Part shown: positions 12,020 through 25,144 of the stretch, piece by piece
Numbering within the stretch: position 1 is the first letter of the stretch
Layout: every line of letters begins with the position of its first letter
Notes under the pieces: generated by a model
Databases searched by the model: none
Told to the model about the DNA's origin: nothing
What the model saw: the letters and a program-made list of their open reading frames with translations, nothing else
Assembly (NCBI GenBank): GCA_037976565.1
Contig: CP137675.1
Location: forward strand, 16,023,330-16,087,329
Direction of reading: 5' to 3'
DNA: 64,000 bases
Source of the DNA: Mesocentrotus franciscanus
Lineage: Eukaryota; Echinodermata; Echinoidea; Camarodonta; Strongylocentrotidae
Made by a program: the position numbers and the translations under genes

Positions 12020-12114
12020 AGGCGGTACGCGGGGGAATGCGCAGTCGCCTGCGCCCAGGGTTTTGTTTTGCTTTGATGTGGCGAGGAGGGTCATATCCGG
12101 AGGGAATGTTCCAC

Positions 12115-12775
12115 AGGTACAGGCGCGGATCCAGGGGGCGGGCGAGCGGCCCCCCCCCCCAAAAAAAAAAAAAAAGAAAAGAAAAAAAAAAGAGAGAGAA
12201 TGAAAAGAAGGGAAAGGGAAAGAGGAGAGAAAGGGAAAGAAAGAAGAGGAAGGAGAAAAGAAAATGGGGGGAAAAGAAGGAGATCGGGGGGGGGGGTGCC
12301 GAAAGGGCCTTGCCTCCCAAGCTGTTGCCCTCCCACCCCCATCAAAAAAATAAGAGAGAAGGAAGGAAATGGAAAGAAAAAAGAAAAAGAGGAGATAAAA
12401 GGGAGGGAACAAGTTGTGGATCGGGGGAAAAGGCCCTTGCCTTCCCCCCCCCAAAAAAAAAAAAAAAGAGAATGGAAAGGGAAAGAGGAGAGCTAAAAGG
12501 GAACACAAAACAAGAGGAAGAAGAAAAGAAAAGGGTGAAAAGAAGGGGAGATCAGTTTCGATTAATCCCGCCAACAACATTCGGATCGGGGCGAAAGGCC
12601 CTTGCCCCCAGCAAACCTAAAAGACAGAGAAGGAAGGGAAGGAAAAGAGAAGGGGGAGGGAAAGGTAAGGAAAGAAAGAGAGAAAGAAGATAGGTAGGGG
12701 AGATCAGTTGCGATTTTCACGCCAACAAGGTGTAGATCGGGGGCACTGGCGTACTGATGGGAGGGGGGAGCCAAT
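12115..12775. repeat. Purine-rich repeat with four GATCGGGG-bearing units
   Basis: Starts with GCGGATCCAGGGGGCGG, then alternates A/G-rich tracts with a short module of the form GATCGGGG..AAAGGCCCTTGCC (near 12283, 12419, 12583 and 12736). The last two units are preceded by GGAGATCAGTT..GATT. Long Lys/Arg/Glu frames on plus and Phe/Ser/Leu frames on minus are consequences of the purine bias and are not called as genes. Confidence 0.75.
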
Positions 12776-13842
12776 CAGTGTCCTGCCAGTGTCACAATAA
12801 AATTTAAACGAGGTTCATTTCTAATTCAATACCGGTGATTTACAAATGTTGCTGAAATGACATAATTTTCCGAGATTTTTCTTCACTTTTTATTAAATTA
12901 TACTTTTTTATGCGTTTGTTGGAAAATTACAAATTTCTAAATTTACAGTCAGGCAAGAAATATGCTTATTTAGAGGCCTACATGGCAGGGCCCGCAGAAC
13001 GACGGGGCTCCGGGGCCTCGAGCTCCGCTCCCCCCCACTTTTTTGGAAAAAGTATACTAAAGAGAAATAGAAAGAAAGAGAGAAAGAAAGAAAGAATAGT
13101 GACCTGCCAGTGTCATAAAATAATGAGGTATCAAAATATGCTCATCTGACCGTGATTAAATGCCTAAAACCCCTGAGCTTCGGGGGCTCTGTCCCATGGA
13201 TTCCACCTAGGGCCCTAAAGCGGGCCCCTGAATGCTCATCTAACGGTAATTTAATGCCTAAAACCCCCGAGCTTCTGGGCGCTCCGCAACAGGACCCCAC
13301 GCCAATTAATGCCTGCCAGTGTCACAAATAAGGTATCAAAAAAATGCTCAACTGACCGTAATTACTAAACGCCTAAAACCCCTGAGCTTCCGGGGGCTCT
13401 GCCCTCTGAACCCCACCTAGGGCCCTAAAACGGGCCGCTAGATGCTCATCTGACGGTAATTTAATTCCTATAACCCCTGAACTTCCGGTGGCTCTGCCCC
13501 TGGACCTAACCAAGGGCCCTAAAGCGGGCCCTGGATACTCATCTGACCGTTATTCAATGCCTAAAACGCTTGAGCTTCCGGGGGGCTCCACCCCTGGCCC
13601 CACGCCAATTAGTGACCTGCCAGTGTCACAAATAAGGTATAAAATTATGCTCATCTGACCGTAATTAAATGCCTAAAAACCCTGAGCTTCCGGGGGCTCT
13701 GCCATCTGAACCCCACCTAGGGCCCTAAAACAGGCCCCTAGATGCTCATCTGACGGTAAATTAATGCCTAAAACCCCTGATCTTTTGGAGGCTCTGCCCC
13801 CTCGACCCCACCAGGGGCCCTAAGGCGGGCCCTGAATGCTTA
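12776..13842. repeat. Satellite array, left part (~207-bp period)
   Basis: Tandem units beginning CCTGCCAGTGTCACAAATAAG and containing two ~100-bp half-units, each with ATGCTCATCTGACCGTAAT and GAGCTTCCGGGGGCTC. In the most regular part to the right the starts fall at 15051, 15255, 15462 and 15669, a spacing of 204-207 bp. This left part is more diverged. No coding potential. Confidence 0.92.
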
Positions 13843-14815
13843 CACTGCAAAAACTAGGGTGTTAAATTTAACACTGTGGGTGTTGAAATTTATTCTTTCC
13901 CGGTATCTATATCGTGCAACACCCAAAGATTAAAATAACACCAAGTTCTGGATTAAATAATAAATACTTTTTCTGGTGTTGAATATTTAACACCAACGAT
14001 AAACACCATTGGTGTTACTTTAACACCATCACTCTTTGGTGTTAATAATTGACAACTCCTACTGGTGTAGATTAACACCAATATCTGGAATCATAACAAA
14101 TTCAATTCCACTTTTGGTGTTTACATTCTTGTTGATCTATTAAGGAAATTTTTCTATGTGTGTCTAATGGTCCCACATTCCATATTCCCTATTATCGACC
14201 ATTATCGACCAGGGTAGAGGAACCAGTGGTAAACTGATAATTCATAATCGATGTTGGCAACTGTCCACCAATAGGTATATTCTAATCTCCGTTGCATTAA
14301 CTCCATCACATAGATCATTTGAAGTAAATTCAAGATTAACATGTATATGGTACAGGCTGGTACACAAATATATAATAAACATGCATGTTGTTTCTTGGTT
14401 AGTAATCATATAATCAATATATCTATTGCTAAAACGTTAATATAATTGTAAAAAGATCGGACAAATAATCTATTGGTCAATAATTGCCAAAGGAAAATAT
14501 AAATCACAAAATTGATGTGCATTGTCATAATTTGCTTAACAAATCATGATAAATGTATTTTTCTGTGAACACGTGTAAAGTAATCATTAAGCGCGCGTAC
14601 ACTTTGTGAAAACTTATTCGACCAATCAACCGCCTTAAACGAAATCACGTGATGATACTTTCAACACCAAGCATAAAACAACACCATGTTACGTAACACC
14701 CAGTAATTATTAATGCATGCTTAAATCTGACCGGTGTTAAAAATAACACCAATGGTGTCAAAAAAATTCAATACCATACTGGTGTTAGAAATTTAACACC
14801 CTGGTTTTTGCAGTG
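13843..14815. mobile_element. 973-bp element with CACTGCAAAAA terminal inverted repeats, TA target duplication
   Basis: Left end CACTGCAAAAACTAGGGTG and right end CCCTGGTTTTTGCAGTG are inverted. GGTGTT/AACACC motifs are repeated many times just inside both ends. The element interrupts a satellite unit and is flanked by TA on both sides (13841-13842, 14816-14817). The uninterrupted unit GAATGCTTATCTGACCG at 15891 is the empty site. There is no transposase frame, so it is non-autonomous. The TA duplication fits Tc1/mariner-like mobilisation, but the superfamily is not proven. Confidence 0.93.
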
Positions 14816-14817
14816 TA

Positions 14818-16370
14818 TCTGACCGTTATAAAATGCCTTAAACCCCTGGACCCCAAGCCAATTAGTGTCCTGCCAGTGTCACAAATAAGGTATCAAAATA
14901 TGCTCATCTGACTGTAATTAAACGCCGCTCTGCCCCCTCGACCCAACCAATGGCCCTAAGTCAGGCCCCTGGATTCTCATCTGACAGTAATTTATTGCCT
15001 AAAACGCTTGAGCTTCCGGGGGGCTCCACCCCTGGCCCCACGCCAATTAGTGACCTGCCAGTGTCACAAATAAGGTATAAAATTATGCTCATCTGACCGT
15101 AATTAAATGCCTAAAACCCCTGAGCTTCCGGGGGCTCTGCCCCCTGGACCTAACCAAGGGCCCTAAAACAGGCCCCTGAATACTCATGTGACCGTTATTC
15201 AATGCCTAAAACGCTTGAGCTTCCGGGGGGCTCTTCCCCTGGCCCCACGCCAAGTGACCTGCCAGTGTCACAAATAAGGTATAAAATTATGCTCATCTGA
15301 CCGTAATTAAATGCCTAAAACCCCTGAGCTTCCGGGGGCTCTGCCCCCTGGACCTAACCAAGAGCCCTAAAGCGGGCCCCTGGATACTCATCTGACTGTT
15401 ATTCAATGCCTAAAACGCTTGAGCTTCCGGGGGGCTCCACCCCTGGCCCCACGCCAATTAGTGACCTGCCAGTGTCACAAATAAGGTATAAAATTATGCT
15501 CATCTGACCGTAATTAAATGCCTAAAACCCCTGAACTTCCGGTGGCTCTGCCCCCTGGACCTAACCAAGGGCCCTAAAGCGGGCCCCTGGATACTCATGT
15601 GACCGTTATTCAATGCCTAAAACGCTTGAGCTTCCGGGGGGCTCCACCCCTGGCCCCACGCCAATGAGTGACCTGCCAGTGTCACAAATAAGGTATAAAA
15701 TTATGCTCATCTGACCGTAATTAAATGCCTAAAACCCCTGAGCTTCCGGGGGCTCTGCCCTCTGAACCCCACCTAGGGCCCTAAAAAGGGCCCCTAAATG
15801 CTCATCTGACGGTAATTTAATGCCTAAAACCCCTGATCTTTCGGAGGCTCTGCCCCCTCGTCCCCACCAGGGTTCCTAAGGCGGGCCCCTGAATGCTTAT
15901 CTGACCGTTATAAAATGCCTAAACCCCTGAGCTTCTGGATAATTTATTGCCTAAAATCCCTGAAATTCCGGGGGCTCCGCCCCCTGGACCCCACGCCAAT
16001 TAGTGACCTGCTAGTGTCATAAATAGGGTATCAAAATATGCTCATCTGACCGTAATTAAATGCTTAAAACCCCTGAGCTTCCGGGGGCTCCGCCCCCCGA
16101 CCCCACCAGGGAGCCTAAGGTGGGCCCCTGAATGCTCAATGACCGATATAAAATGCCTCAAATACCTGAGTTTCAGGGGGTCAGCCCCCTGGACCCCACG
16201 TCAATTAGTGACCTGCCAGTGTCATGAATAAGTTATCAAAATATGCTCTTCTGACCGTAATTAAATGCTCATACCCCCTGAGCTTCTGGGGACTCTGCCC
16301 CTTGACCCCTGCCGGGGCTTTGACCCTAGACCGCACGCCAATTTACACTACGCTCTACCTGATCGTAAAT
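14818..16370. repeat. Satellite array, right part (~207-bp period)
   Basis: Continuation of the same tandem array with its most homogeneous units (15051-15875). It decays after ~15900, where units are shortened and rearranged, and ends in a C-rich stretch near 16380. Confidence 0.93.
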
Positions 16371-16499
16371 ACTTTAGCCTCCCCCCCCCCACCCACTTTG
16401 AAAAACGTTCAGCGGGGCCTGCATGTAAGAGTGGGGTGATGCGGATTCTTCGTCTGCCAGCCCCCCCCCCAAAAAAAAAGGTATTTACGAGAAAAACAT

Positions 16500-17607
16500 A
16501 AATGTACACGACAAACGGAAGAGTTATCCGCGGCTACCTGACAACCTTCTGACCAAACTGCCAATTTGAGATTCGAGTACACTTAGTGATCTCATTTTGC
16601 AAAATTCATAATGATCTTCTTATTAGTCCGCCGGATTAATTAAAACTTCCGCCACTCTGTTTATCTTATTTTTCTGCTTTCATACGATTGAATAGGTTTG
16701 GATTGCCCTGTAAGACGTGTAGTGGGTTCAAACCATAATTACCCTTGACTGGCCATGACTGATTATCATTTCTTAATGCCATGGAAACAGCTCGGATTCG
16801 TGTGCTATTGTCATTGTGCTCATTACGCCGCAGTCACACCGACACCACACTGAAAGTACACGGAACATAAGAATCACATCACTTTATCTATTTATTTATT
16901 TATTTATTATTACTATTATTTAAAATAATTCTTGCTTCATTGATCGTTCGCATTTCTAATGAAACATGTTATAATATCAACAATATGATGGAGCATATAA
17001 TCAAATTTGAATGAAGGTGATGTAAACATGTCTAATATACATTTAAAAAGAAACGACTTACTGTCTATTACTAATACTTAGAAATGATATAAGATTAGAA
17101 AACAGAAATACATCACTCACAAGAAGAAAAAAAAAGTAATATAGAAAAAAAAGCACCTGGCAGAAGAAAGGAAAAAAAAGAAATGTTAACAAAAACCTCT
17201 CGTTCCTATTGATCCTTAATAATATTCAATATGCTGGTCCATTTGGGAGCACGCATGGCTATTTGTTTGTCCTTTGTGTAATGTTATGTTCAGATATATC
17301 TGACGGTGTGACTTAAGTTTTAGAGTAGCTGTTGCAGTCAGTCCATCAGCAGTTGAAAATGGTTAAAGGCCAAACCTAGTCCCGAAACTAATTTATTTGA
17401 TTAAAAGCATATATTCAGAGAAAAAATAGAAGAAAATATTTACAAATCTGAAAAATTAATGATAGGACTATTATGAATGTTATCACTACAGCCAAATCAG
17501 TATTTCGAAAAGGAAAATGGAGTGTCACGTAACCATTTATTTCATGTATTATTGATCATAGATTTGCTAGAAGCTACATGAGGTTGGTGAGGTCCTTATT
17601 GACTCTA
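16500..17607. other. Intergenic sequence with eroded repeat pieces
   Basis: No gene seen. 16555-16715 resembles the right arm of the 8.7-10.6 kb element family (GCCAATTTG, AAATTCATAA, TTTTTCTGCTTTCAT in order), and 17365-17560 loosely resembles its left arm. A (TTTA)n run lies at 16888-16910. Confidence 0.4.
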
Positions 17608-17999
17608 TTAAAGAGAAGGTTGAGTTCTGGGGAGAGGTGAAAAAATTTGGGAGCGTTATCATTGTTATTATGCAAGTGTGGAAGAACAGAAGAAGAAAAC
17701 AAATGTTCCCTGAAAAGCATGGCTCTTCAAATGCCTTCATATTCTAAATATGACAAGTAACAGCTTAAAAATGAGGCCCGATTTTTATCCCACTTGTTTG
17801 TGTAGTCCCATACACATCTTTCTGTGTACAGTGCTTGTTACTTTACCAAGACTGGGCCGAATTTCTTATCATTTTGATGACTCCAAAACATGCAGTACAC
17901 ACCAATACTTATATGCTGCATGATCAACTTTTTCTGATCGATTCCACACCGTTTCTTTCACAATGCAATCGCATAACCAGTAATCAACTTTATCTTTAA
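17608..17999 (-). mobile_element. AAAGACCAG-family MITE, subtype B, minus orientation
   Basis: Taken on the minus strand it starts TTAAAGATAAAG and continues through the conserved ~200-bp half (AAACGGTGTGGAATCGATC, GTATTGGTGTGTACTGCA, AAAATGATAAGAAATTCGG). It then enters a second half shared only with the 19862-20252 copy. It lies about 550 bp upstream of gene 1. Confidence 0.85.
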
Positions 18000-18551
18000 A
18001 TTCTAGAATCACATCAAATATGTTATAATAAAGAAGACTGACGTCATTATTTACTTTTCATTACATTTTCAACCATTCTATAAATGATAATACGGTTATT
18101 TTTGTTTCCATTGTTATTCACCTTCAAAATGGTCTCGCACACAATCCAACGCCCCTGAATTATTAAAACGAACAAGTGAGGATCAGTCGGTTGCTTTAAT
18201 TTCCGGTGATGTTCATCAATAATCAGTCTATGCCATTCTCTCATGAAGTAAACGACCAAGAGAAAATACCTTTGATAACAATTTCGAAGACAATCAGGAA
18301 GAAATTTAAAATGCGACTAGGTTGGAGGAGGCAGGCATAATACATCAAGGATGACAATGCTATTGAATGGAAAGAATACATTAGAGACGTAATTAAGGGA
18401 AGATGCAACGACGTTAAAAGCAACTTCGCCGTGCCATAGAATCTATATATATATTATTCACCTTTTTTAACCTTTTGAAAAAAGGTTAATTTGAAAAAAA
18501 TGCGCCTAGATGTTTACCGTGGGTGATCAAATATGAAAACTGTTCAGAATC

Positions 18552-20948
18552 ATGGCAGACACAATGAAGGAGATATTAAACAGTATGGTAAGTTTCTCGT
18601 TGCTCAACAGCTGAAATATGTTTAGTTCTGTTCTTTGGATAATTCATAATTACGATTTTATTTAAATCGAATCGTATAATGAAATGCAGCAAGAGAGTAA
18701 AATTATAAAAAAAATAAAATGGATATATTCCATAAAGTGTTCTTTACAAAACATTCTAAACATAATATCAAAAGCTGTTACTCTCACGGTCAGTTACATT
18801 GTGAATGTAAATATGTTTTTTTTCCTTAATATTATTTGATAAATTCCTGTATTCTTTTCAGTCTTACAATCTCAAGATTCAGTACCAGCTCACTGTAGTC
18901 GTCTTCTTGATGTCACATATTGACGTCTCACGTAAGAACTCTTGTTTTCATCAGCTCTGTAAAAATGTACTGTATAGTGACTACATGCTATATGCGTTGT
19001 GTGCGTGTGGGGGGGGGGGAGGGAGGGGGGTGGGATAATATTCAGCATCACCAAGGAGGGGATGGGAAATTGCAGAAAATCCAGTGCATATTAGTAATTC
19101 ATGGTCACAATAACAAAAGGGAAGCAAAGTAAACAAACAAAAAGAATCACCGTCATGACGGTGTGGGTAGGAATGGGTGGGATGACAGTAGGTGTATCTG
19201 TAGTTGTATAGAAGAAAAAAAACACATTAATATTCTGTTTTATAAAATATTAGTACAATGAGAAATATGAAAAATATGAAAAATGAAAAGTTTGTAACTA
19301 TGTGTTGGGGGCGAGGGGTGGAGAGTAAGGTATGGGGGAAGGGGGAAGAGTTCTGCCAACTCTTCATGGTCACTAAGCAGGTACAGGAGGGGGTGTTATT
19401 GGGAAATGTATTTTCGTCGTTAAAGGATTATTTGGACCGTCGTATTTTTATTTTAATCTAGACTCGGCATGTGCATCCTATTGTAAGCCACTTGTTCTAT
19501 CTGACGCATCTATCATTCAGATGATGGCGATGAGAATAGAGAATGGTCCACTGGTTGCCAAACGAACTGATTCATTCCAGCACTCTATATGTATACCCCC
19601 ACAAGGTGAGTCTCCTTAAATTTATCTCCATTCAATATGATCCTGCCTATGAACCTGCAGAGAATCATTGTTATGACTTGTAGATCCAGGTCCAAGATGT
19701 CGTGGATGCAGTCAACAGAATTTTATGACCGTTTGTGCGTTAATGAAATCTTTGATATCTATATGCACGTTCTCCCAATATTGACCGATCATTCATGGAG
19801 GTCGTACCATCACCAAGTTTACCTTATGAATTAGCAGGCGTGGAGAAAACCCCTTTGACATTTAAAGATAAATTTGAGTTCTGGTCATGCGATTGCATTG
19901 TGAAAGAAACGGTGTGGAATCGATCAGAAAAGGTTGATCATCTAGCATATAAGTATTGGTGTGTACTGCAAGGTTCTGGAATCATCAAAATGATAAGAAA
20001 TTTGGCCCAGTCTTGGTAAAATAACAAGCACTTTACACAAAAAGATGTATATGGGACTACACAAACATGTGGCATAAAAATCCGTCCCGATTTGTATGCT
20101 GTTAGATGCCATATTTAGAATATTAAGGCATTTGAAGAGCCTTGTTTTTCAGAGAACATGTCTTATCTGATGTTCTTACACACTTGCATAATAACAATGA
20201 TGACGCTCACAAATTATTTGTCACCTCTTCCCAGAACTCAACCTTCTCTTTATGAAATAGGTCAGTAGTGAATTATATATAACAAGGTAAAACAACCTTT
20301 ATATATATGATTTCTGCTATTTGAGGTCTTGTATTTGTTATTTGGTCATGTGGCTTGGTTCAATGCACAAGTACCCATCGGCTTCTGCCTTGAACTATGA
20401 TCTATTTGTAGTTGATTTCTGCGTAACATTTCCTTCAAAGCAGTAATTTACATATCATGTATGGGTACATGCTTACAGATCCACAAATAACAGAAAAGGA
20501 AGATTGGCTTCCTAGTTGTGAATACAGTACCAGCTGACCAGGGTAAATGCAATGGTTTGAGAAACCTGTGGCAATGTACATCAATTATAGATCGATAGTA
20601 ATCAAAGGCAGATACCACATTAGGTTTTCACTTAAAATCTTTCTCACAGTGGCAATTGCAACATTGACAACATTTTCATCTGGCGACGGTGTGGGAAGTA
20701 CAGGTGTACATACAGATGTTTCTGTACCTGATCCATTTTTACCGTCCAGTCAACCACCCACATCGGCATCCATGACAGTGACTCAAGAGATGACATCATC
20801 TACAGTAGCCTCTGGAGAACTCACATCCTCCTCCTCTTCGTTGACGACGAGCAATGGGGTTACTACGGTTGACACACCCACGCAGGCCAGTACATCTGAT
20901 CCGGCCAATCCTGTTCCTAACGGCAGTGATGGGGTTGATGATGATTAA
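18552..20948 (+). CDS. Gene 1: short secreted protein (signal peptide, two-cysteine module, Ser/Thr-rich acidic tail)
   Basis: Four exons join in frame: 18552-18587, 18862-18931, 19462-19605 and 20650-20948 (549 nt, 182 residues). Exon 2 gives a hydrophobic stretch (about residues 19-32) that fits a secretion signal. Exon 3 carries a module with Cys at its start and HSICIPPQ at its end, equivalent to the same-length (144 nt) exon of gene 2. Exon 4 is Thr/Ser/Pro-rich and ends in an acidic GVDDD tail. All junctions after exon 1 are phase 1, with GT-AG borders. The ATG at 18585, last codon of exon 1, aligns with the starts of the three paralogs and is the likelier initiator; 18552 is an upstream in-frame ATG. 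No EGF or propeller exons. No enzymatic role is suggested. It resembles no named family I can recognise. Confidence 0.72.
19862..20252 (+). mobile_element. AAAGACCAG-family MITE, subtype B, in gene 1 intron 3
   Basis: Inverted partner of 17608-17999 with high similarity along its whole length, inserted between exons 3 and 4 of gene 1. The two copies could fold the 5' half of the gene into a ~2-kb stem-loop in the transcript or DNA only if the transcript began upstream of 17.6 kb, which is not established. Confidence 0.86.
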
Positions 20949-21521
20949 TATTTTCATTATTCTTTATGTCGAAAATTAATCTGAATGGTGAACGCTTGTG
21001 GTGGTGGACATTGCATATGATCTGCCTATTGAGATAAATTCCATAAAAAAAAAATTATGTGTGTCAACCTCTAGAAATTATCTATGATAATGTCGTCGTA
21101 GACACCTCTCACTATTGAAGGCTCGTCAAACAATATTAATATGTAATTCATATGAGCTTACTCTCCAATGCCTGAATTTCTTCTCAGTTTTGTTTCTGTT
21201 CATCTACTTTATTTTCTTTTCTACAATTGATTCCTTGTTAGTATGAAAGAAAGGTATTCTTATAATGATGTTCCTACAGTAACTTGTTTTTATTTGTGAT
21301 GAGCGTTGTCAACACAAGCCTTGCTTTTCGGGTTTTCGCCTCTTTATATTTTATAATTTACTCTCCTGATTTATATGTTAACAATATTTTTCCGATAATA
21401 AGAAGGAAATTTCAATTTTAATTTCAATACTATCTATTTATATTGTGTCATCTATCTTTTTTAAACTATCAGGGGAAGGCAGAACACCTTCTATTAAAAA
21501 AGAAAATCTGGATCACTACCA

Positions 21522-21917
21522 TTAAAGATAAAGACCAGTTCTGGTAATGTGATTGCATTGTGAAAGAAACGTTGTGGAATCGATCAGAAAAGGTTGATCA
21601 TCTAGCATATAAGTATTGGTGTGTACTGCAAGGTTCTGGAATCATCAAAATGATAAGAAATTTGTCCCAGTCTTGGTAAAGTTACAAGCACTGTACACAG
21701 AAAGATGTATATGGGACTACGCGACCACGTGCGCGATATCTATTTGGTCCCAATAGATATAATAATTTACCAAATATATCAATTAGTAGGCGGTTTCCCG
21801 GCAAAATTTGTATCATCACGTATTAGTCAAAACATATTCTTTCACATGATTGGTAATGAGAGCTTCAATTTCATTTTTTGAGAGAGGGGCGTTTCCAAAA
21901 CTGGTCATTACCTTTAT
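21522..21917 (+). mobile_element. AAAGACCAG-family MITE, subtype A
   Basis: Begins TTAAAGATAAAGACCAGTTC and ends CCAAAACTGGTCATTACCTTTA, inverted copies of each other. The first ~200 bp match subtype B; the second half (GCGACCACGTGCGCGATATC, GTAGGCGGTTTC) matches only the 44.7-kb copy. Lies ~570 bp after the gene 1 stop. Confidence 0.88.
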
Positions 21918-23635
21918 AGGGATAGTTGAGTTCTTGTTTAAGACCGCAAATGCCTCCAAAGTGCATGGTTATTGCTCTTATTCTTATTTATTACATTTCT
22001 AGTGCCCTTTTAGAACCTAACATTGCTATGAAGGTAAATTTAGACCCCAAAATATGTGAATTTAGATTGAATACGATCATACCAATTCAGCTCCACTTTC
22101 AAATAAATATGGTGACCGTTAATTAATTAATTAATTAATTAATTAATAATAACAATACCACGGTACACGGGCCGGCTGGTTGTGCGTATTATAACCAACA
22201 CGAAAAAGCCAACAAAAAGCCAATATTGGCATTGGCTGGAATAAAATGTATATGGCGCTATCTCGTTTTTCAACGGCTGGTTCAAACCGAATATTTGTGG
22301 GGCACCACAAATATTAGAAATGGTTATATTTATGGACATTTCAGCCGTCTCTGAACCGATTTTGATCAAACAAAGATGATGTTGTCATTTAAATTGTATA
22401 TTCTTTCAAATTTGACACTCGGTTTTTCATGATCTCACAAAAAATATTTTGTGTAGCGCCCTCTGCAACAAAACTCAACTATTCCTTTTAATTCTCTTGA
22501 GTTATGAGGGGAAAACTAAACCAAATTGTGTACCAATGCAATAACAAAATAATTCTTTTTTTCTGGAAATTGGCTAAGCTTGTGAAGTCTTTGTGTACAC
22601 ACCTTCCCTCTAAGCAATTTTAATTGGTATGATGCATATCCTTATAATGTATTGGGTTTTTCTCTGTTCTGTTGTTTTCGACTTTGTTTTCGACATTCCC
22701 CCACTGCTGAGGAAAATTGTGGCATTTGGTTGAACCAAGGTCGTGTGGAGCATGATGTAATATGTCGGCTTGATTATTTACTTTACTGTTAATCTGCTCA
22801 TTTTTCGTTGATAGATTCGAATTTCGAATCTTAGTGTACATGTTATTTGTCATTGGTCGCAGTCGATCAATTAAAACAACAAACGGACTAAATACTCAAT
22901 TATTTAACAGCAGTTTTCGTTTAAAGTGACTCGGTAACATTGTTGAAGGTTGATGAAAAAACTGCGTAATTTTTGTATGAAATGTTACTTATTATATTCC
23001 TTCTACTGTACTAACCCTCTAACATGCAAACAATCCTGAACAAAATCTCGAACCAAGATATTTATGGTTTTCTTTGAAGGCGTAACTGTGCAACACACTC
23101 TTACAGTAAATTCTCCCAACCATTTTTGAATTTTCCCAACCATTTTTCCATGAAAATAAGACATAAGTCAGGTTTTTAAAAATCTTTCAACACTTAAATG
23201 TCTGGAATGGTATAATGAGCCAATTTAATGCTTTGTGACGATTTACATACACCTAAAATGTAATTAAATTGTAATAATATAGTTGGGAGAATTAAGGAAT
23301 CGATCAGATCAGTTTCCCCAATTTTTATCATTAATAATGGTCTGTTTTCACTCAAACTGTCAGATTATCTTTAATTGTACATCTAGCATTAAGTCACTAC
23401 CTTAGCACCATTTTCTCTCATCTGAATAATGTTACCAAGTCCCTTTAACAAGTAGTTGGCATCCGATTTGAATTATATTTTCTACTTTTGTCTAATTCCA
23501 TCTCTTTCCTCGTCCTCCAAAGCACCTAGGGACTGAATAGTGATATGCGATATACAGGTATCGTTTATTTTTTAAAATTATCATTTAATATTATTATTCT
23601 TTTTATTATTATTATCATTATTATTATTGTTATTA

Positions 23636-23679
<44 letters not shown>

Positions 23680-24370
23680 ATCATTTTTGTTGTTTTTGTT
23701 ATTGTTTTAAAAATTATTAAATTATAATCATTGTTATGATAAATAGGTGTTACAATGCCGTGGCCGCATTCTACAGAGATTTTGGAACTGTCATTTGACA
23801 CTTTGCTTCTAGCATTTGGCCTTAGATTACCATGATTACAGTTTACATATGAAACCTCGTTTGAATTTTTAACTCCTTTCACGAAAAAAAATGTACTTCA
23901 TATGATATCAATATTGATATATTCCATTGCTATAGTCATTTTGATAACGTTTATGTCATTGCTTTATGTCCCTGGTTTATATTGAGGTTAATAAAAGAAG
24001 CAGAATTAGTGCAAAAAATAATATATAAATCAATAAATCAATCAAATCAAATCAAAAAGCCTACTCAGATCCTCATACTCAATATTCTAAGAGATATCAA
24101 AACTAAAAGTAATTAAATGTAATGTCTGCTGATAAGCGTGAAATAAACGAGAAGAAATGAGAAGGTATGCCTGTTATAGCAAGAAAGAAAGAGAGAGAGA
24201 AAGAGAGAGTATGTGTGTGTGGGGGGCGTATGCGGAAGATATAGAATCTGTGAGAGCCTGGAAGAATGAATTTGAAGAATTGTCTGAAGATAATCAAGTG
24301 AAGGTTAGAAATCCCTCGATTTCGTCGGAAGCATGAATAATAGATGGAGTGCATTTTTTTATAGAGAAAT

Positions 24371-24413
<43 letters not shown>

Positions 24414-24488
24414 CCTCACAAGCCGAAAGCTCGTAATAAAATTGTAAAGTACAGCTACGTCTTACGTTCCTAGACCATTTTCTTCACG

Positions 24489-24527
<39 letters not shown>

Positions 24528-25144
24528 ACAAATGGATATAAATGGATATAAATGGATATAAATGAATAAATAAATAGTTTTTTATGACTATAAAATAATT
24601 TTCATTTATAGTTTTATGTACATATGTACATGTATTCACATGGATGGGGAATACGTTCGGATTATTTTTTCCGACTCTTCACCTCTTCCATCCTTCTGAC
24701 TAATTGTATCCGCCCTTCTCTTGAAGCACTGAGTTTTACTTATCTAAGTCGTATCTATGTTTAAACAATAATAAACAAATATTGGAAATCGCGTACTAAG
24801 TAATTACATATATTGTATGAATACATTGTCTGTCATAATTGATCAGCAGTTTCTTTAACATGCTAAATATTCTCAAAGTATGACTGTCAAATATTGCACT
24901 TTATTTTAAAAGATTTCTTTATACATATTTCCATCAATGATCTTGTTAAAAGTTTATTGTTGCTAACGTTGTCTATGTGCAAGTAAAAATTGCGATTAAA
25001 ATTATAGCAATCATCTTCAAGCATTTGATTAATCCTTTGTATCAATTAAAAGCGATCGAGAGCCTAAATTCATCATTCCGAAGTTATGAATTTGTAAAGA
25101 AAAGGGACATTATTTAACCTATGTATTGCTTCCATTTGACAAAT
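21918..25144. other. Intergenic region between genes 1 and 2, no gene seen
   Basis: Contains (TTAA)n at ~22121-22147, a (TTA)n microsatellite at 23590-23720, a GA-rich run at 24183-24210 and TA runs at 24376-24405 and 24493-24524. A triple AAATGGATAT repeat lies at 24531-24560. Hydrophobic Ile-rich frames here come from the ATT microsatellite. Confidence 0.5.

Noticed and set aside
12002..12693. Overlapping open frames of up to 218 codons on both strands
   Set aside because: Produced by purine-rich low-complexity DNA with homopolymer runs; open in several frames at once and without domain content.
23545..23882. Ile-rich open frames on both strands
   Set aside because: They read through the (TTA)n microsatellite at 23590-23720.
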